DNA of 54,068 nucleotides from a virus. The translations under genes were made by a program, and so were the position numbers. A model generated the notes under the pieces. It saw only the letters and a program-made list of their open reading frames with translations. It was not told the DNA's origin and did no database searches. Below are positions 43,764 through 52,140 of this stretch, piece by piece. Location of the stretch: positions 1-54,068 of IMG/VR virus record IMGVR_UViG_3300044825_001528; one strand, given 5' to 3'. The number at the start of each line of letters is the position of its first letter. The first letter of the stretch is position 1.

Positions 43764-45328
43764 GCAACGATAATCAGTTTATTAGGTCTAAAGGCCAGAT
43801 AATAGAGCTTACTACTGAACAAATAGATGAAGTCATAAAATGTGCTGATCCTGATACTGGATATCACTACTTTATGACCAACTATTTCTATATTCAGCAT
43901 CCTACGCTTGGACAAACACTATACGATCCCTATGCCTATCAAGTTGATCTGATCAAGAACTATCACGAAAACAGATTTAGCGTATCACTGCTTGGGCGTC
44001 AGCTAGGTAAAACTACCAGTGCTGCTGGTTATCTACTATGGTTTGCAATGTTCCAATACGATAAGACCATATTGATTGCAGCACACCAATATAGTGGCGC
44101 TCAAGAGATTATGCAGCGTATTAGATACGCATATGAAATGTGCCCAATGTGGTTGAAACCAGGAGTAGAAGCATATAATCAGGGCAATATTGACTTTGAG
44201 AATAAGAGTAGAATAGTAGCCAGAGCAACTACAGAAAAAACTGGTCGTGGTATGTCTCTATCACTATTATATTTGGACGAGTTTGCGTTTGTAAGACCAA
44301 CTATAGCAAAAGAGTTCTGGACAGCAATATCACCAACGCTAGCTACTGGTGGTAAATGTATTATCACCAGCACTCCCAATAGTGATGAGGATCAGTTTGC
44401 TCAAATCTGGAAACAAGCTAATAAGAAAATAGATGAGTGGGGGAATCCTACCAAAGTTGGCAAGAATGGATTCAGCCCCTATAAGGCAATATGGAATCAG
44501 CATCCAGACCGAGATGAAGCCTGGGCTAATGAAGAGCGATCAAAGATTGGTGAAGAAAGATTTCTACGCGAACATTGCTGTGAGTTCATAATCTATGAAG
44601 AAACATTGATTAATGGTATTACATTAAGCGATTTAGAAGGTATTAATCCCATTAGCAAAACTGGTCAAGTTCGTTGGTATAAAAAACCCACTAAAGGTCA
44701 CATATATGTAGTGGCATTAGATCCTAGTTTGGGAACGGGCGGAGATAATGCTGCTATACAAGTGTGGGAAGCAGATACCACCACTCAAGTAGCAGAATGG
44801 GCACATAATAGAACAACAATACCAGAGCAGATCAAGCTATTAGCAAATATCAATAAGCAGATATTAGAAGAAACTAATGAGCCAAACAATCTGTATTACT
44901 CACTTGAAAACAACACCATTGGCGAAGCAGCACTAATCAGTTTGTTTGAGTATGGTGAAGAGAATATCAAGGGTTATATGTTAAGTGAGAATAAGTCCGC
45001 TGGTAATGCTCGTAGATTTCGTAGAGGATTCAATACTACTCACAAGAATAAACTATCAAGCTGTGCAAAATTGAAACATCTGATAGAAAGCAAAAAAATG
45101 AAGATAGCCAGTAGTAATCTTATCAGCGAACTGAAAACTTTTGTTGCAAGCGGTGGTAGCTATGCTGCTAAACAGGGAGAAACTGATGACTTGATTATGG
45201 CTACTCTACTTGCGGTCAGAATGTTGCAGCATTTACAAAGTTATAATGTTGATTTAGATCAGCATATTAGAGATCATAATGAGATCATTGAGCCATTGCC
45301 GTTCATTATGACAATGAGTGTAGCATAA
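43760..45328 (+). CDS. gp17: Terminase large subunit gp17
   Basis: 522-residue packaging motor (T4 gp17 is 610). The ATPase domain has the adenine-binding YDPYAYQVDLI region, Walker A LGRQLGKTT (about residues 77-85) and Walker B LSLLYLDEFAF (about 171-181), with the coupling motif ITSTPN. The nuclease domain begins with VVALDPSLGTGGDNAAIQV (Asp ligand, about 328-346), continues with SLENNTIGEA and ends with ETDDLIMATLLAV, the third acidic site. It translocates DNA into the prohead through gp20 and cuts the concatemer. I start at the ATG at 43760, which overlaps the previous stop and is preceded by GGGAGAGA, rather than at an upstream GTG/ATG in the same frame. Confidence 0.95.
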   Translation: MSNDNQFIRSKGQIIELTTEQIDEVIKCADPDTGYHYFMTNYFYIQHPTLGQTLYDPYAYQVDLIKNYHENRFSVSLLGRQLGKTTSAAGYLLWFAMFQYDKTILIAAHQYSGAQEIMQRIRYAYEMCPMWLKPGVEAYNQGNIDFENKSRIVARATTEKTGRGMSLSLLYLDEFAFVRPTIAKEFWTAISPTLATGGKCIITSTPNSDEDQFAQIWKQANKKIDEWGNPTKVGKNGFSPYKAIWNQHPDRDEAWANEERSKIGEERFLREHCCEFIIYEETLINGITLSDLEGINPISKTGQVRWYKKPTKGHIYVVALDPSLGTGGDNAAIQVWEADTTTQVAEWAHNRTTIPEQIKLLANINKQILEETNEPNNLYYSLENNTIGEAALISLFEYGEENIKGYMLSENKSAGNARRFRRGFNTTHKNKLSSCAKLKHLIESKKMKIASSNLISELKTFVASGGSYAAKQGETDDLIMATLLAVRMLQHLQSYNVDLDQHIRDHNEIIEPLPFIMTMSVA

Positions 45329-45331
45329 ATA
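45324..45331 (+). promoter_or_regulatory. Possible late promoter after the terminase gene
   Basis: CATAAATA overlaps the terminase stop and lies only 7 bp before the endolysin ATG. This would give a nearly leaderless transcript, so it may instead serve the downstream genes or be chance. Confidence 0.3.
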
Positions 45332-45338
45332 ATAGATT

Positions 45339-46379
45339 ATGCGTATATCTGAAATACTTAATGAAGTTGATCGTAGAGGGTTTTTGAAGAAATTAGCAGG
45401 AGGTGCTGCGGCTGGAGCGGCAGCAGTTGGTGCTCTAAAAGCACCCTGGGAAAAATTCTTCAAAGGTGACGAGGTATCAGATGATTATGGTAAAGAAGCA
45501 GAACCAGTAAATATTCCCAGACAGGCAATGCTAATCAATTTAGCTAGAAGACAAATGGAAAATCTGCGATCAATGAATATTATTAATTCGGCTACATTAC
45601 AGCAGTATTCAGAAAGAGCATTAATTAGAGCATTATTATCGGCTAAACCATATGCTTCAAATCAAGAAATAGCACAATTTTTGGCACAATGTAAGGGAGA
45701 AACTGGAGCTTTTACTAGTCTAGACGAGAGATTAGAATGGAAAACTCCCGAGAGAATGTTTAGGCATTTCACAAAGAAACTCAATCCAAATATCAAGAAT
45801 GTGGATAATATTAGTCCTGAAGAACGACAGATCGGTATGGAAAAAGCACAAGAGCTAATATCAAACCCAGAAGATTTTAAATCACCCTATCTTGCCAATT
45901 TCATCTATGCTAATGTCATTGGAAACGGCCCAGAAGATACTGGTGATGGTTGGAATTACAGAGGAAAAGGATTCTTGCATTTGACTGGAAAAGCTAATTA
46001 TAGAGATATTGGCGGAGAATCATTGGTTGCTAATCCAGATTTATTGCTTACTGATATGAATTGGGCGATATTTACAGCAGTTAATTATTGGCTAAAAAGA
46101 GTAGCGTCTAAATCTAATGATTGGGCAGATACAGCAAAAATTACTAAACTAGTTAATCCAAACACAGGTGCCGATGCAATAAGCAAAAGAGATCGTTATT
46201 TCAAAGAATATATGAAGATAATAGGTTCTGTTGCTGATGAAATAAGAAAAGAACTACACATTAGACAACCACATCTTCCAAAAAATCGTCCGCATCCAAG
46301 CACAGAACGCCCAACTCTTAAGACTCCTCCAAAGACTAAAACTAAAAAACCAGCTATTAAAAAGCCAACAAGGAAGTAG
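45339..46379 (+). CDS. GH19-type endolysin with capsid-targeting-like start and twin-arginine signal
   Basis: 346-residue protein. Residues 1-9 (MRISEILNE) match the capsid-targeting pattern. Residues 11-17 (DRRGFLK) followed by KLAGGAAAGAAAVGAL look like a twin-arginine export signal. The catalytic part resembles the predicted chitinase/lysozyme family GH19: AQCKGETGAFTSLDERLEW (about 117-135) with the general acid Glu, and GDGWNYRGKGFLHLTGKANYRD (here about 205-225, split across this description) as the substrate-groove motif. The C-terminal 70 residues are Pro/Lys-rich (THPSTERPTLKTPPKTKTKKP-like) and likely disordered. Normal GH19 endolysins have neither peptide at the N-terminus. It should cut peptidoglycan, either for lysis or after injection. 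Confidence 0.8.
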   Translation: MRISEILNEVDRRGFLKKLAGGAAAGAAAVGALKAPWEKFFKGDEVSDDYGKEAEPVNIPRQAMLINLARRQMENLRSMNIINSATLQQYSERALIRALLSAKPYASNQEIAQFLAQCKGETGAFTSLDERLEWKTPERMFRHFTKKLNPNIKNVDNISPEERQIGMEKAQELISNPEDFKSPYLANFIYANVIGNGPEDTGDGWNYRGKGFLHLTGKANYRDIGGESLVANPDLLLTDMNWAIFTAVNYWLKRVASKSNDWADTAKITKLVNPNTGADAISKRDRYFKEYMKIIGSVADEIRKELHIRQPHLPKNRPHPSTERPTLKTPPKTKTKKPAIKKPTRK

Positions 46380-46399
46380 AATAACAATAGGCTCTATTT

Positions 46400-46407
46400 G
46401 ATAAATA
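46400..46407 (+). promoter_or_regulatory. T4-type late promoter
   Basis: GATAAATA, 25 bp before the ATG of the 491-residue virion protein gene. One mismatch to consensus. Confidence 0.55.
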
Positions 46408-46432
46408 GTAGATAATATGGATTTTTATCACT

Positions 46433-47908
46433 ATGCCAAAATCAGCCGATACTATATTGCCAGAGCTTTATGATCTATTGAAGACCAAGGGATTTAATCC
46501 CAAATCATTTAAATCTGGTAAAAAATCTGTAGTTCCAGGTGAAGCTACACTGATTAGCTTTCGTTTCAAAGATGATGATAAGGAGTATGGAACTAGTCAT
46601 GTGGCTATTGACAATCTGCGTCAGCTTATTCTGTTTTATAATAGAGCAGCAATGCGTGATGCTAAAACAGCCTGGACTAGCTTTATCAAAGAACTTAAGA
46701 ATTGGGGAATGCGTAGAGGAATTCAAAAATTTGATCTAGATACTGTTGATAATCTTCAAGATTATTTGGAGCGTAGAGAAAGTTCAGAAAGATTGGACGA
46801 AAGTTATCACGGCACAAAATATACTAGCTATAGTGACAAAACTCCCAAAACAGTTAAGCTTATAATCAAACATAATAAGGCTCTTGAAGAAACTGATAAA
46901 CGCTACAGACATGTAGATAAGATATTCGTTGAGAATGAACAGGGTGAAAGATTTATATTGCCAACCAAGAAACCCAGTGTGGGTTATGTTTATGCTAGAT
47001 TGATAGCAGAGGGTGGTAATCCCTATGATGAGCGTGGTAAGCATATAGCTGAAATCAGTGAAGATATATCACGATTGGCTGGTTTTGTTCGCGCAACCAA
47101 ATCAAAGCAATTCAATGAGAGCATTCAATCATTAGTCAGTGAGGCAACAGAACAATACTATAAACTGCGTGAGACATTACATAAATTGCGTGGCTCACGA
47201 GGGTTTCGTGAGTATTTTGAAAACTGGCAGCCTACTCTAATGGAAAATGATACTGATATTGATAGACTTAAATCAGCATTTGAAAACTCAAGCATTGATC
47301 CAAGAATAGAACAAGCACTGCCAACATTGAGTAAGTTCAACATTAATGTCTCTGAAATGACCGAAAGCTATCAATTTGAGGATTGGGCAAATGATTTCTT
47401 GAATGAGGAACTAAAGCCAAATCTACAGGGTCAGGTTGATGAACTGATAGAACTATTAGGAGCGGATAGTGATCCACTACCATTAGGTCCTGATGCTACT
47501 AATGTGCTTGGAGTATTAGAGAACTTGATTGATGACGACAAATTGAGTCAGAGATTAATCAGAGCGGCTGAAGCAGATCCAAATAACGATGCTCGCCCAC
47601 TTATTATAGGATGGATGAGTGAGCACAGTGATGACGATATGTATAGAGAGGTTTTGGACAGTGTAAACCCAGAAGAGGAAGAATCAATGCCTCAAGAAAC
47701 TCCTCCAGCAGAACCTTCTGATGCAAATAACAATGCTGCTGATGCTGCTGCACCCATTGAACAACCTAATATAGAAATGCCACCAGAACAAGAAGAACCT
47801 GCACCTGAATTGCCTGGATTACCTGGATCTGCACCTAAACAACAAAAACCACTTAAAGAATCAGCAGATTTACAGCGCCTTCGTGTATTGAGTGGATTGA
47901 TCAAATAA
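46433..47908 (+). CDS. Putative virion or internal head protein, unknown function
   Basis: 491-residue protein with no enzymatic motif that I recognise. Residues about 1-125 may be one domain (ISFRFKDDDKEYGTSHVAID; FIKELKNWGMRRGIQKFDLD). Residues about 125-230 form a second (YHGTKYTSYSDKTPKTVKLI; ILPTKKPSVGYVYARLIAEGG; YDERGKHIAEISEDISRLAGF). Several L-x-E or similar gp21-like sites occur. The region 395-470 is Pro/Glu-rich and disordered. It ends KESADLQRLRVLSGLIK, an amphipathic tail like that of gp22 (IKRLAGL). From memory, relatives occur in other environmental T4-like phages. The downstream gene starts 10 bp later. It probably belongs to the head. Confidence 0.65.
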   Translation: MPKSADTILPELYDLLKTKGFNPKSFKSGKKSVVPGEATLISFRFKDDDKEYGTSHVAIDNLRQLILFYNRAAMRDAKTAWTSFIKELKNWGMRRGIQKFDLDTVDNLQDYLERRESSERLDESYHGTKYTSYSDKTPKTVKLIIKHNKALEETDKRYRHVDKIFVENEQGERFILPTKKPSVGYVYARLIAEGGNPYDERGKHIAEISEDISRLAGFVRATKSKQFNESIQSLVSEATEQYYKLRETLHKLRGSRGFREYFENWQPTLMENDTDIDRLKSAFENSSIDPRIEQALPTLSKFNINVSEMTESYQFEDWANDFLNEELKPNLQGQVDELIELLGADSDPLPLGPDATNVLGVLENLIDDDKLSQRLIRAAEADPNNDARPLIIGWMSEHSDDDMYREVLDSVNPEEEESMPQETPPAEPSDANNNAADAAAPIEQPNIEMPPEQEEPAPELPGLPGSAPKQQKPLKESADLQRLRVLSGLIK

Positions 47909-47918
47909 GGAAGTAGTA

Positions 47919-49700
47919 ATGAAACAGTTAAAAGAGTTTGAAAACTGGACTGATAGCATAATCAAATCAACTGTATTTGAGAAGAAAGACACACGCGACG
48001 AGCGAGCCATTGAGCGTCAGCGTGATATAGTTTATAAAGCAAAGCAGGCATTTCCTGAGTATCCAGAATCTCAAGCTATTGAATTGTTCCTAGCCGATAA
48101 GCTATCTGACATTGAGCAGCGTGATTTTGAGCAGAACAAAGTCATCAATTTGCAGCGTAGAGAGAATGATAAACTTAAAGGTAATCTACAGGATCTACAA
48201 TCAGAGATTCAGAATATTGAAGCGGGCGGTCAGGAAACTGATCGAGAAATAGCAAGACTCAAACAATTGAGCGGTAAGCTTCAAACTGATGTAGAACAGC
48301 GTAGAGTTGGTGGTCGCGAAGTAAATGAACTATTAGCACAAGTTGAACAACTTAAAAACAAGCCTGGGGTTACTCCAGAACAATATAAAGACATCAAAGA
48401 TAAAGTAGAGGATTTTTCTAAACAAAAAGTCAATCCAGAAGAATTCAAAAAGTTTGAGAATCAACTGAAGACGCTTGCTGCTAGCGAAGCAATAGATAAA
48501 GAACAAATATCCAATTTACAATCAGCGATAGATTCTGTAACCAGAAGACAGGAAAAAATAGGCGATATCAGTGATGTTGCTGGCAAACTTCGTGATTTGG
48601 AGTCTAAACAAAGTGAAATTGAGCAAGTAGCAACTGCCAATAAAGAATTGGTTGGTGATTTAAATCAACGACTAGAAACTCTCGGTGCTGCTGATCGTGC
48701 TGATATTGAGCGTGCATCAGAATTGCTGCGAGATTTACAGGGGACTAAACAAGAGCTTGATGCTAAACAACAAGAACTGTCAGACTTCGAACGCAATCTA
48801 CAGACTCGTGTGGATAAAGAAATTGAACAAGAAAAAGCTACAACCAAGAAAAGAATGCAGGATTATTTTCGTCGTGCTAAAAAACGCAGCGCACAAGCAG
48901 CCACTAAAATCAATGCTCTTGTTGGAAAAGATGCTGGTATAGAAAAAATTCGCGAATTAGGTAGAACTATTACTGATCTTCAAAACAAAGATTTTGAAGA
49001 CATGACAATTTATCCTTCGATAGACGATATATCGTTAGAATTGAGTGGATTGGAAGGATGGCAAGAACTGACAGAGAGAAGAAGAAAGAGAATAGAAGCC
49101 GAAATAAAAAAATTGAAAAGCACTGTTGATTTTCTTCTTAAGAGATTAGTACAGCCGGATCTTCCTAATATTCCTTCTCCTGATCTTACATCGGAATTAG
49201 AACTTTCTCCTGAGCAAAAAAAAGAAAAGGATTATCAAGAATATGTACAACAAGCTAAAGATATAATGAAAAAAAATAACCTTGAACTTGATCTTAAAGA
49301 GGATGCATCTCAGTATGTAAATATAGAACCTGAATATTCAAAGATTATTGAATATTTAAAAGATAAATGGCTCAAATCATCAGATGGTTATCGCGAGACT
49401 GCTTTACTAGCCAATAAATTTCTTGATTTATCTTATCTTGATAGAATTATATATTATTATCTAAAAAAATCCAAAATCGATATTACTTCTATTAATAATG
49501 CCGACTTAGAAAAAGAATTTACTGAAATTTATCTTCCTTTAATCATAAAAAAAACAAATCAAAAAGCAAATCAAAAAGCAAATCAAAAAAAAGATTATTT
49601 GAATCAACCAACTAATCCGATAGACAAAGGATTATCAGAACTGGAAGAATCATTGGACAGAATCATAGGTAAAGATGTAGCAACTTGGATAAAACGATGA
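47919..49700 (+). CDS. Long coiled-coil virion protein
   Basis: 593-residue protein, mainly coiled coil from about residue 60 to 320 (KLKGNLQDLQSEIQNIEAGG; REIARLKQLSGKLQTDVEQR; ELDAKQQELSDFERNLQ), then a mixed helical part, ending with the triple repeat NQKANQKANQKK near residue 545-556 and DRIIGKDVATWIKR. The start MKQLKEFENWTDSIIKS is a distant variant of the targeting-like N-termini nearby. Without an enzymatic motif the function stays open; it may be an internal head or core protein. AAGGAAGT precedes the ATG. The stop overlaps the ClpS-like start (ATGA). Confidence 0.65.
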   Translation: MKQLKEFENWTDSIIKSTVFEKKDTRDERAIERQRDIVYKAKQAFPEYPESQAIELFLADKLSDIEQRDFEQNKVINLQRRENDKLKGNLQDLQSEIQNIEAGGQETDREIARLKQLSGKLQTDVEQRRVGGREVNELLAQVEQLKNKPGVTPEQYKDIKDKVEDFSKQKVNPEEFKKFENQLKTLAASEAIDKEQISNLQSAIDSVTRRQEKIGDISDVAGKLRDLESKQSEIEQVATANKELVGDLNQRLETLGAADRADIERASELLRDLQGTKQELDAKQQELSDFERNLQTRVDKEIEQEKATTKKRMQDYFRRAKKRSAQAATKINALVGKDAGIEKIRELGRTITDLQNKDFEDMTIYPSIDDISLELSGLEGWQELTERRRKRIEAEIKKLKSTVDFLLKRLVQPDLPNIPSPDLTSELELSPEQKKEKDYQEYVQQAKDIMKKNNLELDLKEDASQYVNIEPEYSKIIEYLKDKWLKSSDGYRETALLANKFLDLSYLDRIIYYYLKKSKIDITSINNADLEKEFTEIYLPLIIKKTNQKANQKANQKKDYLNQPTNPIDKGLSELEESLDRIIGKDVATWIKR

Positions 49701-50095
49701 AGATCAAACATATCATAAGAGAAAACACTGTGCTTGATCGTAAGCCAACAGTGAAGCCAGAGGAAATAGAACTCAATGAACCAGGCGGGTTCAATATAGT
49801 AATCCTGAATGATAATGTGACTCCATATCAGGTGGTAGTAGAGGCTATTATGCATGCAGTAGGACTTTCTGAACACGAAGCATTCAGTAGAATGATGCAG
49901 GCACATCAAATAGGATGGGGAGTAATTGCAACCTATGCCAGCAGAGATATTGCTGAAACTGTAGCCAACAAACTAGAGCAGCATGCTCGTGCCAATACTA
50001 ACTGGGATCATTATAGACCAATGATACCTCCACGCGGTTACTACAGACCCTGGCCACTAACAGCAGAAGTTATGGAGGCTGGTGATGCGTCTTGA
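49697..50095 (+). CDS. clpS: ClpS-like N-degron adaptor with capsid-targeting-like N-terminus
   Basis: 132-residue protein. Residues about 32-100 match ClpS, the adaptor that delivers N-end-rule substrates to the ClpAP/ClpCP protease: FNIVILNDNVTPYQVVVEAI, then LSEHEAFSRMMQAHQIGWG and RDIAETVANKLEQHA. In E. coli ClpS the residues D35, D36 and H66 hold the substrate N-terminus and M40 shapes the pocket; by alignment these are D39, N40, H70 and Y44 here, so one acidic contact and the specificity residue are changed. The N-terminus MKIKHIIRENTV fits the targeting peptide with a cut after IRE. The ATG at 49697 overlaps the previous stop. The last 25 residues (NWDHYRPMIPPRGYYRPWP) are extra. It may redirect host proteolysis during infection. 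Confidence 0.85.
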   Translation: MKIKHIIRENTVLDRKPTVKPEEIELNEPGGFNIVILNDNVTPYQVVVEAIMHAVGLSEHEAFSRMMQAHQIGWGVIATYASRDIAETVANKLEQHARANTNWDHYRPMIPPRGYYRPWPLTAEVMEAGDAS

Positions 50096-51992
50096 TGAGT
50101 TTGTGAACAGAAGATTCAGCAATACTCTATTAGAAGCCAAAGGTCATCTAGATCATCCTGAGGATCTGGTCTTTATTGGCGGTCGTGATGGTATGTTGCG
50201 AGCTATTCAGGCTATACAGCAAACAGCACAAACACCCAAGAACATTACCATAAAGTGGGACGGTTATCCAGCACTGATATTTGGTCGTGGGCCTGATGGT
50301 AAGTTCACGATTATGGACAAGCATATGTTCAACAAACAGGACAGTGCTGTTCGCCAATTGCATAGTCCGGAAGAATGGATGAGATATGAAAGTGCTCGCG
50401 GAGACAAGCAACGCACTGGTCTAATGAACATAATCAACAATATTTGGACAGGATTAGAAGCAGCAAGCACCAAGCCTGGATATTATTGGGGAGATCTATT
50501 GTTCAGCAGTCCTCTACAGGAACAAAACGGACTCTATAGATTCAGAGCCAATCCAAATGGTATTACTTATACAGTTGATGTTGATAGTCCAATTGGGCGA
50601 TTATTATCAAACAAAGTAGCTGGAATAGCAGTGCATCAGTATCTAGATCCAAATGCTATGTCTACTGACGAGGCCAAATCATTGGATGGCACAGTAGGGA
50701 ATCTAAAAAATGCAGGCAATGTTGCTATAGTTCCCAGTGCCATGCCGCAAACTCCTAGAGTAGTTATACCACAGGCTATGTTTACGCGAGCACAAGAATT
50801 GGTCAATAGATATGCCGACGATATAGATAAGTTCTTCAACAATGCTCCACAGGCCAAAAGTGCCTTTACTGGATTATTCACTACCTATATCAATAACAAG
50901 ATAGTCAGTGGAGATCTCAAGAACTTGGTCGCAGACTTCTATCGTTGGGTAGATAGTAGACCAATGACCGAGCGTATGCGTGCTAAAATCAACGAGTATC
51001 TAAAGAATAATCGCAGTGCTATCGTTGCCATATTCACAGTATGGGCAGCAATCTACAACTTGAAAAACAGTGTGGTCAAACAGTTGGACAGAGCAAGCAG
51101 AACCAGTCCAGTCAAGGGGTATCTACAAAGTGGCACACAAAGTCAAGAAGGATTCGTAAGTCAGGGATTGAAGTTTGTCAACAGATTAGGATTTGCTCGT
51201 CAGAATCTTGCCGTCAAACAACAGCAGCCACTATCAGAAGCCATTGATAACAAGCAAGTATTGATCATCTATCCAGGAGGATTTCATCCATTTCATCTTG
51301 GACATGCCAGTGTGTTTGATCACTTGGCCAAAAAGTTTCCTGATGGTGAAGTATTCGTAGCAGCAACCGATACTAAAACAGAACGCCCATTTGGATTTGA
51401 TGACAAGAAGTTCTTGGCCAATCAGAGTGGCGTTCCGAATGACAGATTTGTGCAGGTCAAAAGTCCCTATCGTAGTGAAGAGATAACCAAAAACTATGAT
51501 CCAAATAATACGATACTAGTGTTTGCAGTCAGTGAAAAGGATCGTGACAGAATCGGATTCAAGCCAAAAGCAGATGGATCTCCAAGCTACTTTCAGCCAT
51601 ACAAGGATGATGTTAGTGCCCCAATGAAGCAACACGGATACATCTATGTGGTTCCAAAGATTGATTTTGAGATTGGTGGCAAAGTGATTGACAGCGCCAG
51701 CAAGATTAGACAGATGTATCAGAATGCTGATGATAGCAAACGCAAGCAAATCATAGCTGATCTGTATCCACTTGGTCGTGCTCCAAAACGCATCAAGAGC
51801 ATATTGGATTCGGTACTGGGCCATTCCACATCATCAGATGTCAAAGAAGCCGATAATCCAAACTATTTTGGTGCCAGCAGTATGAGTCCTATTCCAGGCA
51901 CTCCACAAAGTCTACAGCCACAACCAACCATCAAAAAGAAAGCTCGTGAACGCGCCGAACAGGCAGCACTGCAACGCTTTATGGGTCACTAA
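50085..51992 (+). CDS. Two-domain nucleotidyltransferase-like protein (KxDG plus HxGH)
   Basis: 635-residue protein. Residues about 20-150 start with LDHPEDLVFIGGRDG and contain ITIKWDGYPALIFGRGPDGK with K57-W-D-G60, which looks like motif I of the covalent nucleotidyltransferase (DNA/RNA ligase) fold. Residues about 390-570 are a second nucleotidyltransferase of the HxGH class: IIYPGGFHPFHLGHASVFDHL (H404-L-G-H407) and DSASKIRQMY, the counterpart of the ISSTxIR motif of NMN/cytidylyl-transferases. The start MRLDEFVNRRF resembles the cassette N-termini. GGAGG 7 bp before the ATG at 50085 decides the start over a GTG one codon earlier; the gene overlaps ClpS by 11 bp. Substrates are unknown; NAD metabolism or RNA/DNA end modification are possible. 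Confidence 0.72.
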   Translation: MRLDEFVNRRFSNTLLEAKGHLDHPEDLVFIGGRDGMLRAIQAIQQTAQTPKNITIKWDGYPALIFGRGPDGKFTIMDKHMFNKQDSAVRQLHSPEEWMRYESARGDKQRTGLMNIINNIWTGLEAASTKPGYYWGDLLFSSPLQEQNGLYRFRANPNGITYTVDVDSPIGRLLSNKVAGIAVHQYLDPNAMSTDEAKSLDGTVGNLKNAGNVAIVPSAMPQTPRVVIPQAMFTRAQELVNRYADDIDKFFNNAPQAKSAFTGLFTTYINNKIVSGDLKNLVADFYRWVDSRPMTERMRAKINEYLKNNRSAIVAIFTVWAAIYNLKNSVVKQLDRASRTSPVKGYLQSGTQSQEGFVSQGLKFVNRLGFARQNLAVKQQQPLSEAIDNKQVLIIYPGGFHPFHLGHASVFDHLAKKFPDGEVFVAATDTKTERPFGFDDKKFLANQSGVPNDRFVQVKSPYRSEEITKNYDPNNTILVFAVSEKDRDRIGFKPKADGSPSYFQPYKDDVSAPMKQHGYIYVVPKIDFEIGGKVIDSASKIRQMYQNADDSKRKQIIADLYPLGRAPKRIKSILDSVLGHSTSSDVKEADNPNYFGASSMSPIPGTPQSLQPQPTIKKKARERAEQAALQRFMGH

Positions 51993-52015
51993 AATCCTCA
52001 GTTTTACCAAAATCT

Positions 52016-52023
52016 GATAAATA
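52016..52023 (+). promoter_or_regulatory. T4-type late promoter-like octamer before gp32
   Basis: GATAAATA, 117 bp before the gp32 ATG and immediately upstream of the hairpin at 52029. A transcript from here would carry that hairpin at its 5' end. Confidence 0.5.
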
Positions 52024-52028
52024 CTATT

Positions 52029-52067
52029 GATCTACCGTGCTGGTGATGTATACTAGCACGGTAGATC
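52029..52067 (+). promoter_or_regulatory. Hairpin in the gp32 leader, possible autoregulatory element
   Basis: A perfect 13-bp stem GATCTACCGTGCT/AGCACGGTAGATC with a 13-nt loop, followed by about 70 nt that are A/C/T-rich and poorly structured up to the ribosome binding site TAGGAG. T4 gp32 represses its own mRNA by binding from a 5' structure along an unstructured leader to the start region. No U-tract follows, so it is less likely a terminator. The leader role is inferred. Confidence 0.5.
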
Positions 52068-52140
52068 AACTGTCTCCGGACAACAAAACTTTACAACTTG
52101 GTTTACAGTACACTTTTTGACACAACTTTAGGAGAACAAC

